From B1Sed10-231 sp046483385 (GTDB taxonomy: Bacteria > Planctomycetota > Brocadiia > SM23-32), in NCBI GenBank assembly GCA_046483385.1, contig JAWODG010000045.1, positions 1 through 44,090 of the forward strand: DNA of 44,090 nt, in the 5' to 3' direction. Below the pieces are notes generated by a model. The model had not been told where the DNA came from and ran no database searches. It saw nothing but the letters and a program-made list of their open reading frames with translations. Shown here one piece after another: positions 8,585-17,506 of this stretch. The translations under genes and the position numbers were made by a program. Position 1 is the stretch's first letter; every line of letters starts with the position of its first letter.

Positions 8585-10291
8585 TCAGGTGACGCGCATG
8601 ACCTCCCCGGGGGTGGTTTTGCCGTCCAGCACCTTCCGCACGCCGTCGGCGCGCAGCGTCACCAGCCCGCGCTCCAGCGCGCTGTTGCGGATGGTCATCG
8701 CGTCGGCCTCCTGCACTATCAGTTTGCGGATGGGGTCGTCGATGGGAAGCAACTCGAACAGACCCAGCCGCCCGTAGAAACCCGTGTGGAGGCACTTCTC
8801 GCAGCCTTTCCCGCGGCGCAGCTCGGCCTCCTGGTCCTGCTCCAGACCCAGGCCCTTCAGCTCCTGCGGCGTTGCGGCGTAGGGCTCCGAACAGTCGGGG
8901 CATATGCGGCGGACGAGCCGCTGGGCCATTATTGCCGTCAGCGTGGAGGAGAGCAGGAACGGTTCGACGCCCAGGTCCAGCAGCCGCGCCACGGCGCCGG
9001 CCGAGTCGTTGGTGTGCAGCGTGCTGAGCACGAGGTGGCCCGTCTGGGCTGCCCTCACGGCCATGCGAGCGGTCTCCACGTCGCGCACCTCGCCCACCAT
9101 GATGACGTCGGGGTCCTGACGCAGAATCGAGCGCAGCCCGGAGGCGAACGTCATGCCTTTCTTCTCGGTCACGGGAAGCTGCGTGATGCCGGACAGGTGG
9201 TATTCGATGGGGTCCTCCAGCGTGATGACGTTCCGCTCCTCGCTGTCCACGCGCAGCAGGGCGGCGTAGAGGGTGGTCGTCTTGCCGGAACCGGTCGGGC
9301 CGGTGCAGAAGAACATGCCGTTCGGCTCGTCCACGATGCGGTCCATCATCTCCAGATGGTCGCCGCTCAGGCCCAGTTCCTCCAGCCCATAGACTCCGGT
9401 GGAGCGGTCGAGCAGGCGGACGACGACGCGCTCGCCGTAGTTGGACGGAACGGTCGAGATGCGCAGGTCCACGTTCTTGTTGCCCAACCGCACGGTGGTG
9501 CGGCCGTCCTGCGGCAGGCGCCTCTCGGTGATGTCCATGCGGCCCATGACCTTGATGCGCGAGACGACCGGCTCAAGCACGCTCAGCGGGTAGGTGGCCA
9601 CCGGGTGGAGCACTCCGTCGATGCGATAGCGCACCACGACGCCCTCGCCGGTGGGCTGGATGTGCACGTCGCTGGCCCGGGCTCGAAGGGCCTCGAAGAG
9701 CAGCTTGTTGACCAGTTGGACGACGGGCGCGCTTTCCACCGCGGCGAGCAGGTCCTGGTCCGTGCCGGCCGCGTCCAGCAGCCGGGCCACTTCGGACTCG
9801 TCCTCCTCGTCCTCCGACTCCCACTCTATCTGCGCGCCCTGCTGGTAGGAGCGGGTGATGGCGTCGTTGATCTGGGCCTCGGGAGCCAGAACCACGTCCA
9901 CGCGTGTGCCGAGAGCGAGCGAGACGGCGTCCGCGATATCCGGCTCGAGGGCGGTGGCGGCGGCGAGGATGACGACGTCCTCCCCGTCCTGCAAACCCAG
10001 CACGCAGTGCCGCCGGGCGAAGTCCACCGGCACACTCTGGGCGAATTCGCGGCTGAAGGGGACGTCGGCAAGGGACTCGCGCACGGGCAGACCGAGCAGC
10101 TCCCCCTCCGCCCGCAGCAGGGGCAGTTCCTCGACCCCGGCTCCCCGGACGACGGCGCGGTCCAGCGGCAGGCCCTCCTCGGCGGCGACCGTCAGGACTT
10201 CGGCCGACTGTTCTTCGCTGAGCATGCCGCGCTCGCGGAGGGCCGCCAGCAGGGGGTGTCCCCGTTCCGGAGTCTGTGGGGCTTCCGCCAT
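8585..10291 (-). CDS. gspE: Type II secretion ATPase GspE
   Basis: 568-residue secretion ATPase. The N-terminal domain (about 1-150) binds GspL. Walker A is GPTGSGKT at 331-338, an Asp box precedes it, and the Walker B region (DPDVIMVGEVRD) lies at about 393-404, followed by the His box. A zinc-binding tetracysteine insert is present (Cys464, Cys467, Cys497, Cys500), a feature of true GspE and PilB that sets them apart from PilT. GGGAG precedes the ATG at a good distance, and the start lies four bases after the gspD stop. Drives assembly of the GspG pseudopilus. Confidence 0.96.
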   Translation of the reverse strand: MAEAPQTPERGHPLLAALRERGMLSEEQSAEVLTVAAEEGLPLDRAVVRGAGVEELPLLRAEGELLGLPVRESLADVPFSREFAQSVPVDFARRHCVLGLQDGEDVVILAAATALEPDIADAVSLALGTRVDVVLAPEAQINDAITRSYQQGAQIEWESEDEEDESEVARLLDAAGTDQDLLAAVESAPVVQLVNKLLFEALRARASDVHIQPTGEGVVVRYRIDGVLHPVATYPLSVLEPVVSRIKVMGRMDITERRLPQDGRTTVRLGNKNVDLRISTVPSNYGERVVVRLLDRSTGVYGLEELGLSGDHLEMMDRIVDEPNGMFFCTGPTGSGKTTTLYAALLRVDSEERNVITLEDPIEYHLSGITQLPVTEKKGMTFASGLRSILRQDPDVIMVGEVRDVETARMAVRAAQTGHLVLSTLHTNDSAGAVARLLDLGVEPFLLSSTLTAIMAQRLVRRICPDCSEPYAATPQELKGLGLEQDQEAELRRGKGCEKCLHTGFYGRLGLFELLPIDDPIRKLIVQEADAMTIRNSALERGLVTLRADGVRKVLDGKTTPGEVMRVT

Positions 10292-10295
10292 CTTC

Positions 10296-12215
10296 TCACT
10301 CCCCCGGTCCGGGAATGCTTTTGGATATCTCCCGGGCCTTCCGCTCGGTCTTAGCGCTGGTGCCCTTCAGGTCGGAGAAGTCCTGCGCCCGGAATATCTG
10401 GGGCCGGATGAACGCGTAGAGCGTGTTCTCGACCGTGTTGGTCTCGGCGCTCCGGAACAGCAGTCCGAGGAGGGGAATGCTGCCGAGGATGGGGACCTTG
10501 GTGACCACCTTGCGCTCCTGCGTCTGCACGATGCCGCCAACGATGATTGTTGCGCCATCGGGAACCGTTACGGAAGTCTCGATGTCATTCGTCTCCCGAG
10601 GGGGCGGGATACTCTCGCTTCTCGCCTCGCCGGTGAAGTTGCTCACGCTCAGCCCGATGTCGAGGAAGAGGTAGTCCTCCTCGTAGATGGTGGGGGTGAT
10701 CTGGAGTTCGGTGCCCGCCTCCTCGTAACCGCCGAAGGAGGTGGTGCTGGTGGAGGTGGTGATGGCGCTGACGGTGGTGAAGGGCTCCTGCCGCGCGCTG
10801 GTGAAGATGGCCTCTTCGTTGTCGTTGGCCAGCAGGCGAGGGCGGGAAATGACACGGCCGTGCTGCTTCTCCTCCAGCGCTTTCAGGATGGCGGAGATAT
10901 CCTCCGGGCGGAGGATGGCGATGGTGGCGCCCTGCCCCACGGGCGGAGGCAATATCCGACGGCCCGTCTCTTCCTCCACCGGGGTCAGCCCGAAGAACGT
11001 GCCGGCCTCCCCGCTGGTGTCGCCGCTGGAGGCTCGCGCGGCCAGCTCCACGCCGAGCTGGCGGGTGCCCCGGTCGTTCAACACCACCAGCCAGCCTTCG
11101 ATGAGCACCTGCGGGCGCCGCTTATCCAGTTGATCGATGAGGTCCTCCAGCCACGCGTGCTCTTCCCTGGTGGCGGCAACCACGAGGGCGTTGTTCTTCT
11201 CGTCGTTGACCACCTTGATGCCGGTTCCGCTTGTGGTGGCGGCGGCGCCGAACGGACCCTCGGCCTCCTCGCCCTCCTCGGCGGCGGGTTGAGCCTGTTC
11301 CATGTCCTGTATGAGTTCGGTCAGGATAGCCAATATGTCTTCGGCCTTTGTATTGCGCAACCGGTATATGCGCACCGGTCGCTCCGGTCCTTTTGCCTCC
11401 ACGTCGAGCGACTCGACGGTTTCTTTGATGGCCGGCAGGTCTTCCTCGGCGGCCACCACGAAGACGGCGTTGGTTCGCTTGTCGGCCGTGAACTGGGGCG
11501 CCGGCAAAGGTCCGGCCCCTCCCTCGGTCTTCCCCTGAGCGAAGGCCGCGTTCAACTGCGCCACCATCTGGTCCGGCCGGGCGTGTTCGAGGGGCAAAAG
11601 CGCCACCCGCGGCCGGGGCGCCCGCGTGTCGAGCCGCTGGATCATCTCCAGGGCGCGTTTCACGTTGTCGGCGTAGTCGGATATGGCCAGTTGGTGCACC
11701 TCCGGTAAGGGGAAGACCGCGTCGGTGGAGGAAAGGAAGTGCCCCACGGCATTTGCCACGGACTGGGCATCGGCGAACCTCAACGGTACGACCCGGTTGA
11801 TGAACTCCTCCCCCCCGGAGCCGTCGGGCTTCGACGTCCACTTCATACCGGTTTCGAGCTGCTTGGCCTTCTCCCGCTGCACGATGAGGGTCAGGTCCTC
11901 CCGCGGGACCAGCGCGAAGCCCTTGAGCTTGAGTATTGTCTCGAATAGCGGCATCAGGGCGTCCTGCCGTATCTCGCCCGGCATCTCCAGCATCACCGTG
12001 CCGCTGAAGGTCTCGTCGTAAACGAAGGCTTTGCCGGTGACCTGCGAGACCCACTCCGCCAGCACGCGCAGGTTGACCTCGTCGGCGAAGTGGAAGCTTA
12101 TGGTCTGTCGATTGCGCGCGCTGCTTTGGGGGGGCGCGCCCGCCCGGCTCACGGGGCAGAGGACGGCCAGCAGCAGAACGCCGAACACGCCGAACCTAAC
12201 GCTCAGTCGTCTCAC
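10296..12215 (-). CDS. gspD: Type II secretion outer-membrane secretin GspD
   Basis: 639 residues from the GTG at 12215, which follows GGAGG by nine bases; a TTG seven codons upstream is the alternative. There is a signal peptide of about 25 residues, an N0 domain, three N-type KH-like repeats, then the secretin core with VPDGATIIVGG and the PILGSIPLLG...LF signature near the end. It forms the multimeric outer-membrane channel. The C-terminus is short, and an S-domain for pilotin binding is not obvious. The GTG overlaps the stop of a possible 95-codon upstream frame (GTGA), so translation may be coupled to it. Confidence 0.95.
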   Translation of the reverse strand: MRRLSVRFGVFGVLLLAVLCPVSRAGAPPQSSARNRQTISFHFADEVNLRVLAEWVSQVTGKAFVYDETFSGTVMLEMPGEIRQDALMPLFETILKLKGFALVPREDLTLIVQREKAKQLETGMKWTSKPDGSGGEEFINRVVPLRFADAQSVANAVGHFLSSTDAVFPLPEVHQLAISDYADNVKRALEMIQRLDTRAPRPRVALLPLEHARPDQMVAQLNAAFAQGKTEGGAGPLPAPQFTADKRTNAVFVVAAEEDLPAIKETVESLDVEAKGPERPVRIYRLRNTKAEDILAILTELIQDMEQAQPAAEEGEEAEGPFGAAATTSGTGIKVVNDEKNNALVVAATREEHAWLEDLIDQLDKRRPQVLIEGWLVVLNDRGTRQLGVELAARASSGDTSGEAGTFFGLTPVEEETGRRILPPPVGQGATIAILRPEDISAILKALEEKQHGRVISRPRLLANDNEEAIFTSARQEPFTTVSAITTSTSTTSFGGYEEAGTELQITPTIYEEDYLFLDIGLSVSNFTGEARSESIPPPRETNDIETSVTVPDGATIIVGGIVQTQERKVVTKVPILGSIPLLGLLFRSAETNTVENTLYAFIRPQIFRAQDFSDLKGTSAKTERKAREISKSIPGPGE

Positions 12216-12499
12216 GGTAACTGACCTCCGGGACAATCCGACCGGCCGTAATCCTGCTCCGCCGAGACACGCAACACCGCCGCGTGCAGGCGTTTACATT
12301 GTAATGCAAACGGGAGGCTGATGCACCGTCTTATTCCCGAGACGAGGAGTTGGCACCTCCGCCCCACGGGGGGCACAACTGCAGCGCAAGACTCGCGTTC
12401 GGCGGCATCGGCAATGGGGAACCAGTGCCCGAAGCAAGGGCGGGAAGACGAGGTACGGACAGGGCCCATGGGGTGGACCTTCCGGACAAATGCGCTCAA
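12212..12499 (-). CDS. Possible 95-residue cysteine-containing protein
   Basis: A candidate gene filling most of the gspC-gspD gap. In favour: a full AAAGGAGG ribosome binding site (12515-12508) stands eight bases before a TTG start, and the stop overlaps the gspD GTG by four bases (GTGA), the arrangement used for translational coupling. The product would hold six cysteines (22, 38, 49, 59, 68, 89), with no signal peptide or membrane helix. Against: I count only 65 of 95 codons ending in G or C, modest for such GC-rich DNA; many codons look unselected; and I recognise no family. It could instead be a leader whose translation controls gspD. Confidence 0.3.
   Translation of the reverse strand: MSAFVRKVHPMGPVRTSSSRPCFGHWFPIADAAERESCAAVVPPVGRRCQLLVSGIRRCISLPFALQCKRLHAAVLRVSAEQDYGRSDCPGGQLP
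12292..12311. promoter_or_regulatory. 20-base palindrome upstream of gspD
   Basis: The minus strand reads GTTTGCATTACAATGTAAAC. It is a dyad of GTTTnCATT half-sites around a two-base centre, with a single mismatched pair. It is AT-rich inside GC-rich DNA, lies 77 bases before the gspD GTG, and includes a -10-like TACAAT but no matching -35. It looks like an operator for a dimeric repressor or activator; the protein is unknown. Confidence 0.35.
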
Positions 12500-12566
12500 C
12501 GATACGACCTCCTTTCACCGAGCCGCGCGACATCAAAGGAGCGGCTGCTGCCCGCGGGCGATCGTT

Positions 12567-13487
12567 CTACCAGATAGTCTGTATGATAGTGTCGGCCTTC
12601 CGGTCCCGGACCAGGTCGATGATGATAAAAACTTCCTCCCCCCGCTGGATGCCGGTTGCGACCTCCTCGAAGGCCCCTGTAAGGTCCCTGCGCTCCGTGA
12701 CGGGGATGTCGTTGACGGCCGTTACGATATCGCCGTCCTTGAGCCCCATGGCGGCGAAGACGCTGTCCTCGGGCACGCTCTGGAAGACAAGGCCCGTGGG
12801 GTTCCCTCCCGCGTCGTGGGCGGGCTTTGCGCTCACGCTCTCCGCTCCCTCCTTGAGCCTTTCGAGGAAGGCGTCGAACTCCTCGAATGCGATGTCGGCC
12901 AGCTCGGCCCTGGGTTCCTCGGACTGTGAGGTTGACGACGACGCGCCGACGCTGATGAGGCGCTGGGACGCCTGTTGCTGCTGTGCGGCACCGTCCTGCC
13001 CGCCGCCCGGCGAGGAACGCTTGGGCACGAGTATCCGCCGACCCTGCCGCTCGAGGATGAGTCCTTCGGACGTAATCTCCACCACCTTCCCTCCCTCGAG
13101 GCCGTCGCCGACCCGGAGCGAATCCTGCCCTCCGTTGGGGTGCTCGACGATGGCGGCGGAGAAATCCCCATGGATGATGGTGCCGACCACGGCCGCCTCG
13201 ACCTTCAGATTGGCTTCCTTCCGCTCGGGCTCCTTCGCCGGCGGCGGCGCGCCGAACAGCGGATTGCGGGCCATGGACAGGTAGGCGGAAACGGGCTTCC
13301 GCTCGCCGGCCTCGGTCTCGGCGCTGAGAGCGGGAAGGTTCGGCGGGGAAGGCGGGGAGACGTCGGGCGGCTCCTGCCGCCACAGGCGCAGCCCAAGGTA
13401 GCCGCAGAGCCCCAGACCGGCCAGCGACAGCAACCCCAGCACAAGCCCCACAGTGCGGGGGGACACCGACAGGGCGCTCTTACGCAT
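12567..13487 (-). CDS. gspC: Type II secretion protein GspC with PDZ domain
   Basis: 306 residues from the ATG at 13487, preceded by GGAGG nine bases upstream. The frame is open further upstream, but that part overlaps the preceding gene. One transmembrane helix lies at about residues 14-36. A homology region follows (the AYLSMARNPLFGAPP segment onward, about 70-160) that contacts the GspD N0 domain, then a Gln-rich linker and a C-terminal PDZ domain (about 210-306). GspC connects the inner-membrane platform with the secretin and helps choose substrates. First gene of the gsp run, only 56 bases after the last flagellar-cluster gene, with no obvious promoter in between. Confidence 0.88.
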   Translation of the reverse strand: MRKSALSVSPRTVGLVLGLLSLAGLGLCGYLGLRLWRQEPPDVSPPSPPNLPALSAETEAGERKPVSAYLSMARNPLFGAPPPAKEPERKEANLKVEAAVVGTIIHGDFSAAIVEHPNGGQDSLRVGDGLEGGKVVEITSEGLILERQGRRILVPKRSSPGGGQDGAAQQQQASQRLISVGASSSTSQSEEPRAELADIAFEEFDAFLERLKEGAESVSAKPAHDAGGNPTGLVFQSVPEDSVFAAMGLKDGDIVTAVNDIPVTERRDLTGAFEEVATGIQRGEEVFIIIDLVRDRKADTIIQTIW

Positions 13488-13543
13488 GGGGAGGCACCTC
13501 CTCAGACTGCACGCCGCAAGCTTAGCAGCTTTGGGAAGCCGCT

Positions 13544-13978
13544 TCAACCCGCCAGCCCGGTCCCCCGACGGTACGACCTCAGCGTTTTCCCCCCGCGGCG
13601 GAGGGTCTTCAGCCGCTCCCGCACGCCGCTCATCACCTCGGCCACGACATCGGCCAGCTCGCCGTAGGTTCCGGCGGCCCCCGTCAGCAGGCGCCGGCAG
13701 TCGCTCAGGTCGGCCAGGACCTGCTCCCCCGGCTCGCACCCCGACTCGTGGAGGTGCCGCCGCACTTCGCTCAGGGCCTCGGCGGCGGCCTCGATTCGCT
13801 GACAGACCGGCCCGATGCGTTCGAGGTGTCGCTCGAGGTCCTTCTCCACTTCGTCGGGCGGCGTTCGCTGCATCTGTGCCAGCGACTCCTCCAGCGTCGC
13901 GCAGTCCCCCCTCAACTCCTCGGCCAGGTCCTCGGCCCGGCGCTGCAGTTCCCGACTTCTTCCGGGTTCAGAACTCAT
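13544..13978 (-). CDS. Helical protein of the flagellar cluster, unknown
   Basis: A 144-residue, almost wholly helical protein with heptad-like patterns over residues 1-100 and a basic tail (LKTLRRGGKTLRSYRR). It has no signal peptide or membrane helix. Its start overlaps the stop of the previous gene by 11 bases, so the two are translationally linked. Size, helix content, and place after flgL and flgK fit an export chaperone of the FliT/FlgN kind, but I see no diagnostic motif. It could be a substrate-binding or length-control factor instead. Confidence 0.7.
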   Translation of the reverse strand: MSSEPGRSRELQRRAEDLAEELRGDCATLEESLAQMQRTPPDEVEKDLERHLERIGPVCQRIEAAAEALSEVRRHLHESGCEPGEQVLADLSDCRRLLTGAAGTYGELADVVAEVMSGVRERLKTLRRGGKTLRSYRRGTGLAG

Positions 13979-14567
13979 TGCGCATCAACTCCACGACTTC
14001 ACCCAGACGGTTGAGGGTCGGCAGCAGGCGGCCCTGCAGGGCGTCGGCCAGGGTGTCCCAGTCTTCGGTCTTCTGAGCGGCCTCGACAATGTCGAGGGCC
14101 TCAGAGATTTCGTCCGCCAGCGGTTCTGACGCTTCCGTGGGGCCGTGCGCCAGGTCGCAGGTGTTCTGGACCTGATGGAGGCAGACAAACGCGTTCTGCA
14201 GGGCCGCCAGCAGGCGGAACAGGTCGGCGTTGGCCTCCTCGGCATCACCCTCCCGCAGCGACTCCGCAACGCGCGGCACCGCCTGCCGCAGCACGCGCAA
14301 CATGCTGACCACATCCGCAAGGATGCGGGCCGCGTAGCCTTGCACGTCGTCGGTGGCCACGGCCACCTCGCCGATCTGCCGAAGCGGGGTTTCCGCCAGC
14401 TCCGTGAGGTCGTCGGCGGAGAACTGCCGTTCGTCCACTCGCAACCCCACCACCACCTGATCATCCGGGATATCGCCGTCGGCGCGGAGCCGGTTCAGCA
14501 GATCGCCCAGGTCGCCGTCAGTGCCCGCTCCTTCCTGAACGACGCGCTCATTGACGCTGACTTTCAT
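13968..14567 (-). CDS. Unknown 199-residue protein downstream of flgL
   Basis: The N-terminal ~75 residues look alpha/beta (strands around MKVSVNERVV and DQVVVGLRVDE), followed by a helical region to the end, ending GEVVELMRNEF. No signal peptide or membrane helix. It follows flgL by 23 bases and overlaps the next gene. In many bacteria fliW and csrA, which control flagellin synthesis, sit here; this protein resembles neither. A cytoplasmic regulator or chaperone of late flagellar proteins is the simplest guess from position alone. Confidence 0.7.
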   Translation of the reverse strand: MKVSVNERVVQEGAGTDGDLGDLLNRLRADGDIPDDQVVVGLRVDERQFSADDLTELAETPLRQIGEVAVATDDVQGYAARILADVVSMLRVLRQAVPRVAESLREGDAEEANADLFRLLAALQNAFVCLHQVQNTCDLAHGPTEASEPLADEISEALDIVEAAQKTEDWDTLADALQGRLLPTLNRLGEVVELMRNEF

Positions 14568-14590
14568 GTGCGTTACTCCTGTTCTTCAAC

Positions 14591-15490
14591 TCAGAGGAAG
14601 TTCACGATGGACGGTTTGACGGACCCGGCGGCGACCTGCATGACCGTCTGCAGCAGGGAAAGCTGGCTCTTGTACTGCATGGTCACCTCCGCCATGTCGG
14701 CGTCCTGCCGGTCGGATATGAGCTGGGTGTTCATGTCCTGGACGCTCTCGGTGGCGCTGCGCAGCAGGGGGAGCTGGGCCTGTCGCTCGCCCATCCGGCC
14801 GAGGGCCCTTCGGATGCCGCTATGCGATGTCTCAAGGTGATCTATCAACCTGTTAATCTCGTCCCGGTCGTTGTTGCGCATGGCGTCGCGCAGGGCGATG
14901 ACCGTCTGGAACAGATCCTCCTCGCCCTGCCATACCTCCCTGCCGACGATGTTCACCTCCGTGCTTACCCCGGGGGCGATCTCCACCCGGGTGCTCACCA
15001 TCTCCCCCACGTAATCAACCTCGGAGATGTCGCCCGCCGCGTCGGTGGTGACCTCGAAGGGAGCACGCGTGGCGGACTCGCCGCTGAAGATGTAGGCGTC
15101 GTTGTGCTCCTCGTTGGCCATCGAGACCAGCGTGCGCAGCAGGCCGTCCACTCCTTCCGCCATGTCTCGACGGTTCTGTTCGGTGTAGGTGTCCGTGGCC
15201 GATTGGACGGCAAGTTCCTTGATGCGGCTAACGGTCTCGGAGCCCTTCTGCAGAGCGCTGTTGGCCACCGACAGGACACCGTCGACGGCTTCCAGATTGC
15301 GCAGATAGATGTCGATCTGCGCATTATCGCGGGTCAGATTCATTATCTGGCGGGCCGCCGGCACGTCGTCGGAAACTTTGTTGACCTTCTGACCGGTGCT
15401 CAACTGGGTGTTCAGGTCGCTCAACTGCGAGAGATTCCGGTTGATCGCATACTGGAGATTCCGGTCAATCATGTTCTGCGTTACTCTCAT
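14591..15490 (-). CDS. flgL: Hook-filament junction protein FlgL
   Basis: 299 residues with the flagellin-like N-terminal helix bundle (MRVTQNMIDRNLQYAINRNL, then the STGQKVNKVSDD segment) and a matching C-terminal helix ending PSIVNFL. The middle carries a short beta domain. FlgL (HAP3) joins the hook-associated FlgK ring to the filament. Length is normal. Eight bases follow flgK; GAGGTGAGG precedes the ATG. Not flagellin itself: the FlgK neighbour and the FlgL-type ends decide this. Confidence 0.95.
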   Translation of the reverse strand: MRVTQNMIDRNLQYAINRNLSQLSDLNTQLSTGQKVNKVSDDVPAARQIMNLTRDNAQIDIYLRNLEAVDGVLSVANSALQKGSETVSRIKELAVQSATDTYTEQNRRDMAEGVDGLLRTLVSMANEEHNDAYIFSGESATRAPFEVTTDAAGDISEVDYVGEMVSTRVEIAPGVSTEVNIVGREVWQGEEDLFQTVIALRDAMRNNDRDEINRLIDHLETSHSGIRRALGRMGERQAQLPLLRSATESVQDMNTQLISDRQDADMAEVTMQYKSQLSLLQTVMQVAAGSVKPSIVNFL

Positions 15491-15498
15491 GCCTCACC

Positions 15499-17496
15499 TC
15501 ACAAGGCGGAAAGGTCGGCGAGCATCTCGTCCAGCATGGTGATGTACTTGAGTGCACCCTGGTAGATGGTCCGCGCCTCCATGATGTGTATCATCTCTTC
15601 GTCGATGCTGACGCCCGATACGGAGTCCCGGCGGTTCTGGAGGTCCTTGACCAGGTCCTCCTGGTTCTGGAGTTGCACGCCGCGCGTGGTCTTGGTGGTG
15701 CTCAGCTCGCCCAGAAGCGCATGGTAGGAGCCCTGCAGAGTCGTGGTGCCCCCGGCCGCCACGTTCTCGGAGCGGACCTGAGAGAGTTCGAGCAGCCGGT
15801 GGTTGTCGCCCTCCATAGGCCGCAGGGAGCCCGCCAAACGTGAGGGCTCTTCCTTCAGCCGCTCGGGCACCTCGATGCCACGGGCACCCTGACCGGAAAA
15901 CAGCACGTTCAACCCGAGAGCGTCCAGCACGCCGGCGGTGTCCATCTCCGCCTGGGCCATGAAGGAGAAGCTGTCCCCCGCCGCCACGTTCCCTTCGCTG
16001 AGGGACAGCCTCAGGCCGTCCTCCAGGTGGATAACGTCGCGCGGCTCGTAGTCCGCGTCGATCTGCCGGTTGACCGTCCGCAGCAGGGCGCCGCCCCGGT
16101 CGTAGACGTCTATCGCTATGTCGATGGTGTCTGTGCCGATCTCGCCCGCGTCAAGAAACCGCACGTCGTAACGCAGGTCCTGCTGCCCGGTGTAGGCGTC
16201 CAGGATGGCCGGCATCGTCGGAGAGGCCGCCGTGATGTCGCCCGCTTCGGCGGGGTTCGGGTCGTAGGGCGTGGCAAACCCGAAGGCGTAGCCGTCCTCG
16301 GCCTGGAGGGTCAGCCGGTCCCGGTCGATGGTGGCGCTCACGTGATCGACGGTCGCGTTGATCGCGTCGCGCACGGACACGAGGAAGGCGTCGGCCGCTT
16401 GCGTTGTGTCCAGAGTCAACTCGAACTGCGTCACCTCACCCGTGGCCTGGTCCTCGACGTTGACGACCAGCTTCTCGTTGGCGCCGCCGGGGACGCCGTA
16501 GCCGGTCTCGTTGAACGGGGTGTCGTCCGGGAAGGCGTGGAGCCCCTCCAACTGCTCGAACCGGCCCTCCAGCCCGAGGCCGGTGGTGTGAACGAGGTTG
16601 ACGGCACGGCGAAAACCGTCGGCCAGTCCATCCAGGGCGTCCCGATAGCCCGGCATCACCTCGTTGATCAGGTCCAGCAGGCCGCCCAGCCTACCGGCCG
16701 TGATTCTCATACGATGGCCGGTGGCCTCCTCGAAGTTTATCTCGATGCCCCCGTCGTCGGTGGGGTTGTCCACGAGCGTGACGCTACGGTTCTCGTTCAC
16801 CAGCAGGGTGCCTGCGCAACTAACGTTGACGACACCGTCCTCCACCGTATGGACCTCCACGTTCACCAACTCGGCGAGGTCCGAGATGAGCTGATCCCTG
16901 GTGTCCTTCAGGCTCGGGGCGGACGTTCCCGACGTCTCGATGGTCTGGATGCGGCCGTTCAGGGACGCGATTCGCTCCGTCAACCCGTTTATCTCTTCGA
17001 CCACGCCGTCCACGCTGTTGGCCACGTCGAACTCGACGTTCTCGAACTGTTCGTGGAGCTGGTTGAACATGTCGCAAACGGCGACGGCCTTCTGCACGAC
17101 CTGCTCCCGCAGAGTGGGGTCGTCGGGATCACCGGTCAACTGGTCCACGCTGTCGAAGAACTCCCCCAACCGCGTGTCGAGCCCGGCCTCGGAGGGTTCC
17201 CCGAAGATCATCTCCATGTGGGTGAGGGTCTCCTCCTGCACGCCGAAGAACTCCCGCGCCTGGGTGTGGTCCAGCAGGGCCTTCTCCACCAGTTCATCGA
17301 TCACGCGATCGACGTTCTCGACCTCCGAGCCCAGGCCGATGCGCACGCCCCCCACGGTGCCTCCTATGACGGGCACGACGTCGGCCCGCTTGACGTGGTA
17401 GCCGGGCGTATTCGCGTTCGCGATGTTGTCGGCGGCCATGTCGATCAGCCGGGACATGGCCCGCACGGCGTTCACACCGGTGACGAATCCGGCCAT
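15499..17496 (-). CDS. flgK: Hook-filament junction protein FlgK
   Basis: 665 residues, longer than the ~550 of enteric FlgK. The N-terminal rod/hook motif (DNIANANTPGYHVKR) and the C-terminal helix (IDEEMIHIMEARTIYQGALKY) are both clear, so the extra length lies in the variable surface domains of the middle (about residues 330-560). FlgK (HAP1) is the first junction ring on the hook and is exported through the flagellar type III gate. Its chaperone gene flgN lies 10 bases upstream. Confidence 0.95.
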   Translation of the reverse strand: MAGFVTGVNAVRAMSRLIDMAADNIANANTPGYHVKRADVVPVIGGTVGGVRIGLGSEVENVDRVIDELVEKALLDHTQAREFFGVQEETLTHMEMIFGEPSEAGLDTRLGEFFDSVDQLTGDPDDPTLREQVVQKAVAVCDMFNQLHEQFENVEFDVANSVDGVVEEINGLTERIASLNGRIQTIETSGTSAPSLKDTRDQLISDLAELVNVEVHTVEDGVVNVSCAGTLLVNENRSVTLVDNPTDDGGIEINFEEATGHRMRITAGRLGGLLDLINEVMPGYRDALDGLADGFRRAVNLVHTTGLGLEGRFEQLEGLHAFPDDTPFNETGYGVPGGANEKLVVNVEDQATGEVTQFELTLDTTQAADAFLVSVRDAINATVDHVSATIDRDRLTLQAEDGYAFGFATPYDPNPAEAGDITAASPTMPAILDAYTGQQDLRYDVRFLDAGEIGTDTIDIAIDVYDRGGALLRTVNRQIDADYEPRDVIHLEDGLRLSLSEGNVAAGDSFSFMAQAEMDTAGVLDALGLNVLFSGQGARGIEVPERLKEEPSRLAGSLRPMEGDNHRLLELSQVRSENVAAGGTTTLQGSYHALLGELSTTKTTRGVQLQNQEDLVKDLQNRRDSVSGVSIDEEMIHIMEARTIYQGALKYITMLDEMLADLSAL

Positions 17497-17506
17497 CTGG
17501 ACCTCC

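Noticed and set aside
8522..11708. Two plus-strand frames of over 600 codons opposite gspE and gspD
   Set aside because: Both lie antisense to genes with full catalytic or family motifs; composition is typical of antisense shadows in GC-rich DNA.
12236..12560. Riboswitch (c-di-GMP GEMM type) in the gspC-gspD gap
   Set aside because: Small hairpins exist (GCCCC-CCGT-GGGGC, GCCC-TTGCTTC-GGGC) but the conserved GEMM core sequences are not present.
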